In this document: positions 53,996 to 62,679 of the stretch, piece after piece | How the letters are laid out: each line of letters starts with the position of its first letter | Position numbering within the stretch: position 1 is the first letter of the stretch | Source: Bacilli bacterium | Lineage (GTDB): Bacteria > Bacillota_I > Bacilli_A > RF39 > UBA660 | Assembly (NCBI GenBank): GCA_900772415.1 | Contig: CAAHEC010000056.1 | Location: 1 to 63,138 of the forward strand | Direction: 5' to 3' | DNA: 63,138 bases | Program-made: the position numbers and the translations under genes | Notes under the pieces: model-generated | Databases searched by the model: none | The model's input: only the letters and a program-made list of their open reading frames with translations | Told to the model about the DNA's origin: nothing

Positions 53996-54390
53996 TTTTT
54001 ATCCCTTTCAATTATAAATTTATCATCTTTTATATAACCTAAATATTTACTTTCTTCTTTAAAAAAATCCTTTTTCAAAATTTTTCCAAAAAAACTATTG
54101 CTTTCTTTAACTAAAGAAATTTTAATTGATTTTTCTTCCACATCAATATCTACGTTATATTCTTTAATATCTTTGTCATTTTCTTTTATTAGATTAATAA
54201 TATTATCTTTTGGATCAGAATTAATATTAGAAAGACCATATGTTATGGCAATTTTATTTATACTATCTAATTTTCTTTTATTATATTTAGCATAACTAAT
54301 ATCTATTAAAAACGCACCAATCATTATTAAAAGTGGTAGTAAAAGTACGAATAAACTAAGAGTTTGTCCACGTTCGTTTTCTCTATTCAT
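53992..54390 (-). CDS. TadG/TadF-like pilus-associated membrane protein
   Basis: 132 residues. Begins NRENERGQTLSLFVLLLPLLIMIGAFLIDIS, the charged leader plus hydrophobic helix of TadE/TadG/TadF minor pseudopilins, followed by a 90-residue soluble domain. The motif position (G-Q-T-L-S) matches where TadE has G-Q-A-L-V-E, but Glu +5 is Ser here. Overlaps tadE by 8 bases. Probably a minor pilin of the Tad pilus. Confidence 0.78.
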   Translation of the reverse strand: MNRENERGQTLSLFVLLLPLLIMIGAFLIDISYAKYNKRKLDSINKIAITYGLSNINSDPKDNIINLIKENDKDIKEYNVDIDVEEKSIKISLVKESNSFFGKILKKDFFKEESKYLGYIKDDKFIIERDKK

Positions 54391-54733
54391 TTTTAATCAC
54401 CCTAGATTCTGTAACATTAAAAACATCATTTTTAATATAAGTTAATCCTGGGGTTATTGGATTGATTTTTTTAGATACGCTAATTACGACATAATCATCT
54501 TTAACTTCTATATTAAGATTAATATCTTTTACTTCATTTTTTTCAAGTATACTTAATATTTCATCTTTATCTTTTCCATCTTGATAAAAAGTTATTGCAT
54601 CAAAACACGCACCATCTAAGTCATTTTTTAATGACATAACACGTCCAAAATCTATCATACAAAAAATTATTAGTAGCATAACTGGAAGTATTAAAACAAA
54701 CTCAACAAGTGCTTGACCCTTTTTGTTTTTCAT
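54383..54733 (-). CDS. tadE: TadE-like pseudopilin
   Basis: 116 residues with TadE signature KGQALVEFVLILPVMLLIIF then IDFGRVM, and a short soluble domain. TadE-type proteins are minor pseudopilins cut after the Gly before Gln-Ala or a nearby site. First gene of the operon; AGGGGTGG precedes the ATG. No Flp major pilin gene is visible in the following 250 upstream bases. Confidence 0.88.
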   Translation of the reverse strand: MKNKKGQALVEFVLILPVMLLIIFCMIDFGRVMSLKNDLDGACFDAITFYQDGKDKDEILSILEKNEVKDINLNIEVKDDYVVISVSKKINPITPGLTYIKNDVFNVTESRVIKNE

Positions 54734-54883
54734 AAAGCCACCCCTATTATCAATAAATATTATAACAAAAAAGATAAAAGAAATAAAGATAAATATAAAA
54801 TAATTTATTATGTTAATAAAAAAACAAGATAAATTTATTATCTCGTTTACCTCTATATATTATTTTCTAACCAAAAAGGATCT

Positions 54884-54955
54884 TTATAGCTGCTTTTTAG
54901 TATCCTTTTTTATTTTTAAAAAGGGGTCATTTTTAAGTTTCATGTAATGTTTCAT
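54884..54955 (-). pseudogene. Possible ASCH-domain gene remnant with hairpin
   Basis: A 23-codon frame between the S51 peptidase gene and tadE reads MKHYMKLKNDPFLKIKKDTK then stops. This looks like the N-terminus of ASCH-domain proteins (M-K-L-x-x-x-P-F-x-x-I-K-x-G-x-K), which usually exceed 100 residues, so it appears truncated by an early TAA. A hairpin with stem AAAAAGGAT (54873-54911) covers its 3' end and could terminate it. The rest of 54734-54980 is A/T-rich with promoter-like boxes for tadE and nothing else clear. Confidence 0.3.
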
Positions 54956-54980
54956 AGTAATTTTCTTTCAACATAATATT

Positions 54981-55679
54981 TTAATTAATTTCTTCTAAAT
55001 AAAGTTTATCTTTGTAAATTCCTTTATATGCTTTAGCTTTTTCATCACTTTTTACTACGTTAACACGTCCATCTATAATTTCTATTGCAGCACAATTATC
55101 TGTGCATAACGCAATATTATCTTTATTGTTTTTTAATACTTTTTCTAAATCTTCCTTCTTTTTATAATCACTAGAAAAATGAGGTACAAACATATAATCC
55201 AAAAAACCTAAACCCTCTACCTCAACATAATTATTAGATATATTATTTATTATTTGAGTATCAGATAACCCACTTTTTAGATATGCTATAGCACCAGCTG
55301 ATATACCTGCTAAAACAGATGGGGTATTAAGTTTTTCCTTAAGCATTTTATCAATACCATTTTCTTTTAATATGTTAACTAATTTAATGGTATCTCCCCC
55401 ACCAATATATATTATATCAGCGTTTTTTATTTTTTCTTCTACAACTTCTATATGAGTTAATGTTTTATTAGATATTTTACCTGTTTCACAACCAAGCTTT
55501 TTATATATATCCTTAATTAGTTTATAATAAGAATCTGCAAAACTACTTGCAAGGCCTATGAATAAAAAGTTGGGTTTTTCTTTGTCACATAATTTAACTA
55601 TTTTTCTATCTATCGCACCCGTTTCATATTTAGTACCATTTTTCCCTATGTCGCCACCGCCAATTAACATTAATTTCAT
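54981..55679 (-). CDS. S51-family peptidase (peptidase E / cyanophycinase-like)
   Basis: 232 residues with Rossmann-like fold. Nucleophile Ser127 in the elbow AGISAGAIAYL, preceded by IIYIGGGDTIKL at 91-102, and IGLASS near 41; the family's catalytic triad includes a later His (FVPHFSSD). Family members cleave Asp-X dipeptides or act on other small peptides in the cytoplasm; substrate cannot be read from sequence. Begins 3 bases after the DUF3006 gene, so it belongs to the operon with the metallo-hydrolase upstream. Confidence 0.88.
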   Translation of the reverse strand: MKLMLIGGGDIGKNGTKYETGAIDRKIVKLCDKEKPNFLFIGLASSFADSYYKLIKDIYKKLGCETGKISNKTLTHIEVVEEKIKNADIIYIGGGDTIKLVNILKENGIDKMLKEKLNTPSVLAGISAGAIAYLKSGLSDTQIINNISNNYVEVEGLGFLDYMFVPHFSSDYKKKEDLEKVLKNNKDNIALCTDNCAAIEIIDGRVNVVKSDEKAKAYKGIYKDKLYLEEIN

Positions 55680-55682
55680 ATA

Positions 55683-55904
55683 CTATTCCTTCTTTCTCAA
55701 AGCCTCCATTTTAGCTTTTATCAGCTTAATTCTTTTTTCTTTTTCCACATCATCTTTTTTATAAATTCCATTCTCAAAAAAAACAATATCAGTTTCTTTT
55801 ACAGGAAATGAAAACAATTTCTTTTCAACCTCTTTTTTTTCGCCACTTAAAATATTTTCAAGTAAAACGATACCATTTTCCACTTTATCTACCGCATATT
55901 TCAT
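55683..55904 (-). CDS. DUF3006 family protein
   Basis: 73 residues, pattern YAVDKVENGIVLLENILSGEK then EVEKKLFSFPVKETDIVFFENG, the short beta-barrel DUF3006. These are commonly encoded next to ComEC-like metallo-beta-lactamase proteins, as here (8 bases downstream of that gene). Function unknown. GGTGAT precedes the ATG. Confidence 0.82.
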   Translation of the reverse strand: MKYAVDKVENGIVLLENILSGEKKEVEKKLFSFPVKETDIVFFENGIYKKDDVEKEKRIKLIKAKMEALRKKE

Positions 55905-55912
55905 AAAATCAC

Positions 55913-56830
55913 CTACCCATTAGTATCAGTTTTATGTGTATTTACACTTAAATTTTCTCCATTTGAAATAAACGTTATAGTTCCATCTATATCTGTTCTA
56001 TAAATTTTAATATTCCTTTTGTCTAATTTCTCTAACGTTTTATTTGATGGATGGTTATACGAGTTATTTTTACCAACAGAGATTACAGCATACTTTGCAC
56101 CAACGCTATCTAAAAATTCATCTGATGAACTATAAATAGAGCCATGATGTGCAACTTTTAAAACATCACTTTTAATATCTTCATCACAAATTTTTTTCTC
56201 AACATTGCTAGTTGCATCACCTGTTAATAAAAATGAATTTTTATCATAAGTTAACTTTAAAACTATTGAAGAATCATTTATATCATTTGTCTCATCACCA
56301 GCATATATAATTTTTATATCAGCATCGTCAAGCTTTAATGTATCCCCTTTATTTGGAACCGTATATTTTAGGTTCTTACTTTCAAGAGCATCTAATACGT
56401 CCATAAACGTTTTAGTAGTAGATAATTTATTAGGCATATAATAACTATCTATCTTAAAGTTTTTAATTATATCATCCATGCCACCTATATGATCTTCATG
56501 TGGATGAGTTGCAAAAACGTATGTAAATTCTTCTATGCCAAGACCTTTAAAGTAATTAACTAACTTTTCTCCATCCTCATTATTGCCAGCATCTATTAGC
56601 ATGTTATAATTTCCATTTTTAATCAGTATACAATCAGCTTGCCCAACGTCAATAAAAGATACCTCTAAATTACCATTTACCTTACCATTAACTTCATCAT
56701 TTACATCATTTTTTATAGAAGCTACAATTTTATCAAAATCTTTTATATTATTATTTTTAAATATCATTATTGTTATTATAACAATTCCCAATATTATTTT
56801 TATTAACTTTCTTAATTTTTTATAATTCAT
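55913..56830 (-). CDS. ComEC/Rec2-type metallo-beta-lactamase-fold hydrolase
   Basis: 305 residues. An N-terminal membrane helix (10-25), then the metallo-hydrolase domain: FIDVGQADCILI near 60, metal ligands H109, H111, D113 and H114 in ATHPHEDHIGG, and later Asp in LLTGDA and His in VAHHGSIYSS. Corresponds to the ComEC C-terminal hydrolase domain alone, without the channel or OB-fold, so it is likely exported or membrane-tethered with nuclease- or phosphodiesterase-like activity. GAGGAG precedes the ATG. Confidence 0.9.
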   Translation of the reverse strand: MNYKKLRKLIKIILGIVIITIMIFKNNNIKDFDKIVASIKNDVNDEVNGKVNGNLEVSFIDVGQADCILIKNGNYNMLIDAGNNEDGEKLVNYFKGLGIEEFTYVFATHPHEDHIGGMDDIIKNFKIDSYYMPNKLSTTKTFMDVLDALESKNLKYTVPNKGDTLKLDDADIKIIYAGDETNDINDSSIVLKLTYDKNSFLLTGDATSNVEKKICDEDIKSDVLKVAHHGSIYSSSDEFLDSVGAKYAVISVGKNNSYNHPSNKTLEKLDKRNIKIYRTDIDGTITFISNGENLSVNTHKTDTNG

Positions 56831-56877
56831 TTTTTAACTCCTCATACTAGTACTAATTATAACACGTTTAAAGACAT

Positions 56878-56902
56878 AAAAAAAAGCTTAAATTTTAAGC
56901 TT
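56878..56902 (-). terminator. Terminator of rpmF
   Basis: Minus-strand palindrome AAGCTTAAAATTTAAGCTT followed by eight U, covering the last codons of rpmF. Confidence 0.9.
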
Positions 56903-57101
56903 CATTTTTCTTAATAACTTCTTTTCCTTTGTAGTTACCACATTCTGGGCATACTCTATGTGGTCTAATCATTTCACCACATTTAGGACATTTTACTGTT
57001 CCGTTAGCTTCAATTTTATAGTGAGTACGACGCATTCTTTTTCTTGTCTTACTAACTTTTCTGAATGGAACTGCAAATAATTGGATATCCAACTTTAACA
57101 T
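56895..57101 (-). CDS. rpmF: 50S ribosomal protein L32 with L27-like cleavable leader
   Basis: 68 residues. Core is standard L32: AVPFRKVSKTRKRMRRTHYK, zinc cysteines C38, C41, C51 and C54. The start is unusual: MLKLDIQLF precedes the normal A-V-P-F-R beginning. AAGGAAGGAG lies 7 bases before the ATG at 57101, and no ATG or GTG exists at the usual start, so the extension must be translated. MLKLDIQLFA copies the N-terminal motif of L27 precursors (M-L-x-L-N/D-L/I-Q-F/L-F-A), which the Prp cysteine protease cuts before Ala. Cut here, the product would begin AVPFR, exactly the normal mature L32. Operon with yceD. Confidence 0.95.
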   Translation of the reverse strand: MLKLDIQLFAVPFRKVSKTRKRMRRTHYKIEANGTVKCPKCGEMIRPHRVCPECGNYKGKEVIKKNEA

Positions 57102-57116
57102 ATTCTCACTCCTTCC

Positions 57117-57596
57117 TTACTCTTTAATATAATCTTTTAACTTTGCGAGTCTTGGATCAATTTCTTCCTCATCGGTATCTTCCGTAATAAGACGCCAACC
57201 ATTTCCACTAGTTAGTTCTTCCTTGGCATCAGGCGCAAGAACTCTTAAAGGAACATCCACTAATATATTTTGCCATACAATTGGAAAAATATCAAGACTA
57301 TTTTGAATAATTTCTAAAGAATTATCACTATTTTCATCAATTATTTCATCTATTTGAATATCAAATGGACGATTAACCTTTTTTAATGTTCTAGCACATA
57401 AAAGAGTCATAACCCCATTTATTCGTATGTCAAGTTCATAATCACTATCATTATTGTATATAAAGCCCTCTACTTTAACAGGGGTTATTTCTTTAATAGA
57501 AGTATTAATTAACATGTCATTGGGTATTACTATCTCTCCTTTTATAGGAAGTTTATATAGACCATTATATATCATTTTAGTTAAATCTATTTTCAT
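57117..57596 (-). CDS. yceD: YceD/DUF177 family protein
   Basis: About 159 residues. YceD pattern: IDLTKMIYNG..., ITPVKVEGFIYNN, RINGVMTLLCARTLKKVNRPFDIQI (Cys near the middle; the family has CxR-C type positions) and final DPRLAKLKDYI. Linked to 23S rRNA and L32 assembly in bacteria and plants; nearly always upstream of rpmF, as here (15-base gap). ATG at 57596 follows AAAGGTGA; an ATG 51 bases earlier has no site. Confidence 0.9.
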   Translation of the reverse strand: MKIDLTKMIYNGLYKLPIKGEIVIPNDMLINTSIKEITPVKVEGFIYNNDSDYELDIRINGVMTLLCARTLKKVNRPFDIQIDEIIDENSDNSLEIIQNSLDIFPIVWQNILVDVPLRVLAPDAKEELTSGNGWRLITEDTDEEEIDPRLAKLKDYIKE

Positions 57597-57761
57597 AAAA
57601 ATCACCTTTATAAGGTAAATTATACTATCTTTTAAAATTTTATTCAATATATAATAATAAACTGTTTTACATATTAATATAAATATTTTGTAAAAATTAT
57701 GACTTTAATTTGAATTATATATAACAAATATTATATAATCTTATTTAAGGAGAGAAGTAAC

Positions 57762-59393
57762 ATGAGAAAAAAAATAATAGAATGCATACTTTCTTTTATA
57801 ATAACACTTTTTATGTTAATAGGGACTAGTTTTATAATAAAAGGAAGTTTTAAACCAATTATAAATCATCCTATAATAACCTTTTTTTCATTTATATTAA
57901 CTTTTAAAATAATATTTGATGTAATAGATTATTTATTTGATTATATGGATAAAGGCAAAAAAGAAACCAATCAAAAGAAAAAAAATAAATTAATAGAAAT
58001 ATTTGATAGACATCCTTTTGTTTTTTCTATTATAGTAATTTTACTTTTTTGGCTTATTTATATAATAGCTTTTTATCCTGGCATTTTATCACCGGATCCT
58101 AGTTTTCAATTACTGCAATATTTTGGTATAGATAATAAATATTCTGGGTATGTAAATTTAATAGATAAAAACGTAATTATCACTAATCACCATCCTGTTT
58201 TGCATACACTATTATTAGGTTTTTTAACTAACATAGGAATAAAACTTTTTTCTTCATTTAACATAGGATTATTTATATATACTATCATCCAAACTCTTAT
58301 TCTTTCATCTACCCTATCATATACTATAAAATTTATGAAAGATATAAATGTAAGTTTAAAATATAGAAAAATTTGTTTACTTATATATTCTTTGGTACCG
58401 GTATTTCCACTTTATGCATTAAGCCCTGTTAAAGATGTTATTTTTGGATCTCTTATTATATTATATATAATTTCTATGTATAAATTTATTAAAATTAAAG
58501 AGAAAATTAAAGTAAAAGATATAATATTAGAAATAATTTTAATGATCTTAATAACTTTGTTTAGAAATAACGGAATTCATGTTATTTTACTTTCATTTCC
58601 TTTTCTTGTTTTTGCAAATAAGAAAAACTTATTTAAATTTATATTGATATTTATAGCTACTTTATCATTTTACATTTCTTATAATAAAATAATTCTTCCT
58701 CACTTTAAAATAACAAGTGGAAGTATAAGAGAAGTATTATCAGTTCCATTTCAGCAAACGGCAAGATATGTAAAAGAACATAAAAATGAAGTTACCAAAA
58801 ACGAAAAAGTCATAATTGATAAACTTTTAAATTATGATACTATTGATACAAGATACAATCCAAAGTTAGCGGATCCAGTAAAAAATGAATTTAATAAAGA
58901 TTATACAAAAAAGGATTTAAATAATTATTTTAAAGTATGGTTTATAGAATTTAAAAAGCATCCTTTAACTTATATGGAAGCAACAATAGAAAATACTTAT
59001 GGATATTTTTATCCTATAGAAACAAATTGGTATGTACATATTAAGGGTAAAAAAATAGTTAATAACTATGGTTTTGATTATCACTTTAATGAAAAATTAA
59101 AGCCATTAAGAATGGTTTTAGGAGGCTTTGCAACAATATTTCCATATATACCTTTTATTGGTTTAATAATTAACATAGGCTTTAATACTTGGATATTGTT
59201 ATTTATGTTATCTTATATGATTTATAGAAAAAAATACAAAGACATAATATATCTTATTCCATCATTTATTCTTCTTTTAGTTTGTTTTGTATCGCCTGCT
59301 AACACTTATTTTAGATATGCCCTTCCAAATGTATTTGCAATGCCTGTTATGCTTGCGATGTTTAATAAAATAATAATTAAAAAAGATAAGTAA
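57762..59393 (+). CDS. Polytopic membrane protein, GT-C-like (DUF6020 type)
   Basis: 543 residues with about 11 membrane helices. After two helices and a Lys-rich loop comes FYPGILSPDPSFQLLQY, an extracytoplasmic acidic loop, then TNHHPVLHTLLLGFL and LYALSPVKDVIFG, FRNNGIHV: the pattern of the DUF6020/glucosyltransferase-like integral membrane family thought to add sugars using lipid-linked donors. A large loop (330-420) precedes the last helices. AAGGAG precedes the ATG. Divergent from yceD. Exact acceptor unknown. Confidence 0.75.
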   Translation: MRKKIIECILSFIITLFMLIGTSFIIKGSFKPIINHPIITFFSFILTFKIIFDVIDYLFDYMDKGKKETNQKKKNKLIEIFDRHPFVFSIIVILLFWLIYIIAFYPGILSPDPSFQLLQYFGIDNKYSGYVNLIDKNVIITNHHPVLHTLLLGFLTNIGIKLFSSFNIGLFIYTIIQTLILSSTLSYTIKFMKDINVSLKYRKICLLIYSLVPVFPLYALSPVKDVIFGSLIILYIISMYKFIKIKEKIKVKDIILEIILMILITLFRNNGIHVILLSFPFLVFANKKNLFKFILIFIATLSFYISYNKIILPHFKITSGSIREVLSVPFQQTARYVKEHKNEVTKNEKVIIDKLLNYDTIDTRYNPKLADPVKNEFNKDYTKKDLNNYFKVWFIEFKKHPLTYMEATIENTYGYFYPIETNWYVHIKGKKIVNNYGFDYHFNEKLKPLRMVLGGFATIFPYIPFIGLIINIGFNTWILLFMLSYMIYRKKYKDIIYLIPSFILLLVCFVSPANTYFRYALPNVFAMPVMLAMFNKIIIKKDK

Positions 59394-59419
59394 ATCTAAT
59401 TAATTTGCTTATCTTTTTT
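59379..59419. terminator. Bidirectional terminator
   Basis: Stem AAAAAAGATAAG/CTTATCTTTTTT around a 17-base loop between the convergent genes ending at 59393 (+) and 59396 (-). Confidence 0.8.
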
Positions 59420-60967
59420 GTTTATATTTAATACATTGCTTGTTATTCCATCACCACAATTAGGATTAAAATGAGAATAAACCATATCTATTACAAACAA
59501 CAATATTAATATTAAACATATCATACTTTTTAAATTAGGATTTATATTTTTATAAAGGTTATCAATTAGAGGTGCTAAAACATAGGTAAAAGCACACCCT
59601 CCAAGGCCAAATACAATAAGGCCTTCAAGGCATACCCTTCCATCAATGTTAAAGATATAACCACTATAATCCCACCACTTCATATGTTTAAAAGTCTCTA
59701 AATACCATCCAGTAAAATATTCAACTATGCCGCATAATATAAATGCCGTTATAAACAAAAACCAAGGGTTTTTCCTAAATGGTTTAAGTAAAACAAGAAT
59801 TAATATACCTCCCGTTCCATATATAGGAAGCCAAGGCCCAAACATGGTCCCCCGATTTACAAATACTCCGTCACTTACTAGATGAAGCATAACTTCCCAT
59901 ATCCATCCTATAAATGAAAATGTAAAAAATAATAATATCAAAGAAGTTATACTGTACCTTCTATCATAATCTAAACCTTTTAAAACATTTGATGCTTTAA
60001 ATCTTTTTTCTATTTTCTCTTCTGGGTAACATCCTAATGTTACTTTTCCATCTAAAATCTCATCGTCCAAAAGTTTTAATGCGTCTTTATTTTCTTTTTT
60101 GTATATTTTTCTAAGTGTCATATAAAAAGATGAATATATGCACTCTTTATACACATCAAAATATAATACATCGCTTAATCCGGCGGTTATAAAGCCTAAT
60201 AAATACCAAGGAATTAAGGTAAGTTCAAGTAAAAATAGCTTAAACTTATATCCTTTTATCATATCTTTAGATAACCTTATTGCGTCTTTTGCTTTTATAT
60301 CTGGGTTTTCTGCTAAAATATACGGAACTAAAAAGTATGAATAACGTTTAACAATTCCACCTATAATAGTTAAGTTCCATAAAGCCTGATATATGTTTTT
60401 CAAAAGTAGTGCAAAAGATAAATGAATCTGTCTTTTTACTCTGTATGCAAAAAACAACTTTTCTATCTTTGTATCTTCAAATCTGTTTTTTTCTAAAAAG
60501 TACCTTGCCTTACCTATTATGGTAGGATACTTAATTAAAATAATGTATAAGAAATATATTACTGAAAGTAATGCCAAAATAGATATTAATTTATAATTTT
60601 TCTTAAAAACGACTTTGTTTATAGAATTTAAAAATCCTAGAAAAAATGATTTAGATTTAGTTAATTCGTTAACTAATACAGAAGACAAATCTCTTGTGTT
60701 TCCCTTAACTTCCTCTTTAGCATATCTTACGTCTTTCCTGCCATTTTTTGCTATATCATCTAATAAATCAGCGTTAGACTTACTGTTTTTATTTATTTTT
60801 TGGGCTTCCTTAACAACCCTATTATTTGCAGTACTTCTAGCGGACTGCGTTACATAAGAATATCCACCATTTATTATAAGAAGTGAAATAAATGTTATGA
60901 CAACGTTTCTAAAGAAATGTTTTTTTAACACCTTTTTAGCATTCTGTTTTATTTTCTTAAACTGCAT
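59396..60967 (-). CDS. Fusion membrane protein: DUF975-like plus CmpB-type permease domain
   Basis: 523 residues. N-terminal half: helix 18-38, extracellular Lys/Asn-rich loop, then a DUF975-like part with IYQALWNLTIIGG, SYFLVPYILAENPDIKAKDAIRLSKDM and FLLELTLIPWYLLGF. C-terminal half from about residue 330 is the ABC_trans_CmpB type: LFFTFSFIGWIWEVMLH, NRGTMFGPWLPIYGTGG, EYFTGWYLETFKHMKWWDYS, RVCLEGLIVFGLGG. The two families are usually separate genes. No ATP-binding motif. AAAGGAG precedes the ATG. Confidence 0.8.
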   Translation of the reverse strand: MQFKKIKQNAKKVLKKHFFRNVVITFISLLIINGGYSYVTQSARSTANNRVVKEAQKINKNSKSNADLLDDIAKNGRKDVRYAKEEVKGNTRDLSSVLVNELTKSKSFFLGFLNSINKVVFKKNYKLISILALLSVIYFLYIILIKYPTIIGKARYFLEKNRFEDTKIEKLFFAYRVKRQIHLSFALLLKNIYQALWNLTIIGGIVKRYSYFLVPYILAENPDIKAKDAIRLSKDMIKGYKFKLFLLELTLIPWYLLGFITAGLSDVLYFDVYKECIYSSFYMTLRKIYKKENKDALKLLDDEILDGKVTLGCYPEEKIEKRFKASNVLKGLDYDRRYSITSLILLFFTFSFIGWIWEVMLHLVSDGVFVNRGTMFGPWLPIYGTGGILILVLLKPFRKNPWFLFITAFILCGIVEYFTGWYLETFKHMKWWDYSGYIFNIDGRVCLEGLIVFGLGGCAFTYVLAPLIDNLYKNINPNLKSMICLILILLFVIDMVYSHFNPNCGDGITSNVLNINKKDKQIN

Positions 60968-60990
60968 TTTAAATACTCCTTTATTACTAA

Positions 60991-62535
60991 TTAATATCCT
61001 CTATGAATATGATCTATTAACATTTTAATGAATAACCAAACTGAAAGTATTATTATAAATACTATTAAGACCATTCTAATGGTTTCGTTTTTTTCGTTTG
61101 AAAGTGCTAAAATTAAACTTGCATCTATTATTCCTATTATAAGTTCATGAAGCATTTTTTCTATTTTATCTACTTGCTTTGTAGAACCTGACATTTCAAA
61201 TTTAATTTTATTATCTCCGTTATTTAAGGTTTTGAAAAACGTTAATACCTCGTTTGGTACCGAAACTAAACTTTTGGTATTTTTAACGATTTCTTTACCT
61301 GCTTTAACTATCTTTTCACCATCTATTAAAGATGTTTTTTTATTTACTACATGATTTGTTAAAACGCTTAATAAGCTAAGGTTATCATTTAGATTTTTTA
61401 AAGATGATTCCATAACTAAAATACCTCTAATTAGCATCGTAATATCTTTATCTAATACAAGGTTATTTTCCCTTAACATTTTAAACATATTAGAAGAAAA
61501 TTTAGCAATGTCTATATCCTTTAAGTCTTGACTTGCAACTTCACTTAATATCATAGATACATCACCTTTTAATTTAGACATATCACATTCGCCTGTTTTA
61601 GTACACATTAAAACAAGAATTTTAGATAATTCATAATAATTCTCTTCTATTATTTTTTCTATTGCATCATTTAATAGTTTTTTGTTTTTTTCTTTTAAAG
61701 TTCCCATCATACCAAGATCAATAAAAACTATTTTATTATCTCTTACCATGATGTTATCAGGATGTGGATCAGCATGAAAGAATCCATCATCTAATGCCTG
61801 TTTAATATAATTATCACTTAAAATATAACTTAGGTTTTCTAAGTTACACCCTTCTTTAATTAAAGCATCTTTTTTATCTAAAGTAACACCTTTTACATAT
61901 TCCATAACAAGCACCTTGTTTGTTGAAATATTACTATATACTTTAGGAGATGTTACATACCCATTATCATTTAATTTTTTAAATTTTATTAAATGGTCTT
62001 TTTCTATATTAAAATTACTTTCTTCATATGCAGATGAAAGCATCTCATCAAGTGCCTTATTAAGGTCAATGATCTTTATTATCTTATTTAAATGTAATAC
62101 CTTTATTGCTCTTTTCATTAAAGAGACATCGTTTTGCATCTTTTCGTAAACGTTTTTTTTGCAAACCTTTATTGCAACCGTATCCCCGTTTATTAAAGTA
62201 CCCTTATAAACTTCCGAGATAGATGCCGCTCCAATACATTCATCTACACTTTTAAATATTTTTTTATAATCGTCATATTCTTCTTTTAATATTTTCTCTA
62301 GTTCATCCCTTGGCATAACACTTGTGTTATTTCTAAGGTTTGATAACGCAGTGCAGTATTCTTTAGGTATCAAATCTATTCTAGTTGATAGTATTTGGCC
62401 TATCTTTATAAATGTAGGACCTAACTCAGTTAATATGTTGCATACTTTTGATGGAGAAATGCCACTTTTCAAATCATTTTTAAGTAGTACCTTAGTTATT
62501 TCTTCAAGTCTTTTTATATCATTACTCTTCTTCAT
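60991..62535 (-). CDS. UbiB/ABC1/AarF-family atypical kinase
   Basis: 514 residues. Family hallmarks: KIGQ motif at 44-47 (PTFIKIGQILSTRIDL), Ala-rich loop IGAASISEVYKG, LVMEYVKG, catalytic-loop HADPHPDNIM near 255 and metal-binding FIDLGMMG near 271; two C-terminal membrane helices (about 460-505). UbiB proteins act as ATPases in lipid or quinone handling; here no quinone genes are near, so the substrate is open. A TGTTATAAT extended -10 box (62561-62569) lies about 25 bases upstream, and AGAGGG precedes the ATG. Confidence 0.93.
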   Translation of the reverse strand: MKKSNDIKRLEEITKVLLKNDLKSGISPSKVCNILTELGPTFIKIGQILSTRIDLIPKEYCTALSNLRNNTSVMPRDELEKILKEEYDDYKKIFKSVDECIGAASISEVYKGTLINGDTVAIKVCKKNVYEKMQNDVSLMKRAIKVLHLNKIIKIIDLNKALDEMLSSAYEESNFNIEKDHLIKFKKLNDNGYVTSPKVYSNISTNKVLVMEYVKGVTLDKKDALIKEGCNLENLSYILSDNYIKQALDDGFFHADPHPDNIMVRDNKIVFIDLGMMGTLKEKNKKLLNDAIEKIIEENYYELSKILVLMCTKTGECDMSKLKGDVSMILSEVASQDLKDIDIAKFSSNMFKMLRENNLVLDKDITMLIRGILVMESSLKNLNDNLSLLSVLTNHVVNKKTSLIDGEKIVKAGKEIVKNTKSLVSVPNEVLTFFKTLNNGDNKIKFEMSGSTKQVDKIEKMLHELIIGIIDASLILALSNEKNETIRMVLIVFIIILSVWLFIKMLIDHIHRGY

Positions 62536-62653
62536 AATAATCCCTCTTATTCTAATAATAATTATAACATTTATAGGGTGAAAAGAAAAGAAAGTAACTT
62601 ATAATTTTTTAACATAAGAATTAAATTCTAAAATATAACTAATTACAACTAAC

Positions 62654-62679
62654 AAAAAGAACAACCATTAGTTGTTCTT
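62654..62679 (-). terminator. Terminator of the dacA-like gene
   Basis: Minus-strand stem AAGAACAAC/GTTGTTCTT with an 8-base loop and a U run, directly after the TAA at 62678-62680, which shows transcription is expected to reach the shifted-frame end. Confidence 0.85.

Noticed and set aside
49016..54733. Tad operon and Ig-like gene as a conjugation or mobile element
   Set aside because: No relaxase, integrase or flanking repeats; the gene set and overlaps are those of a Tad pilus locus.
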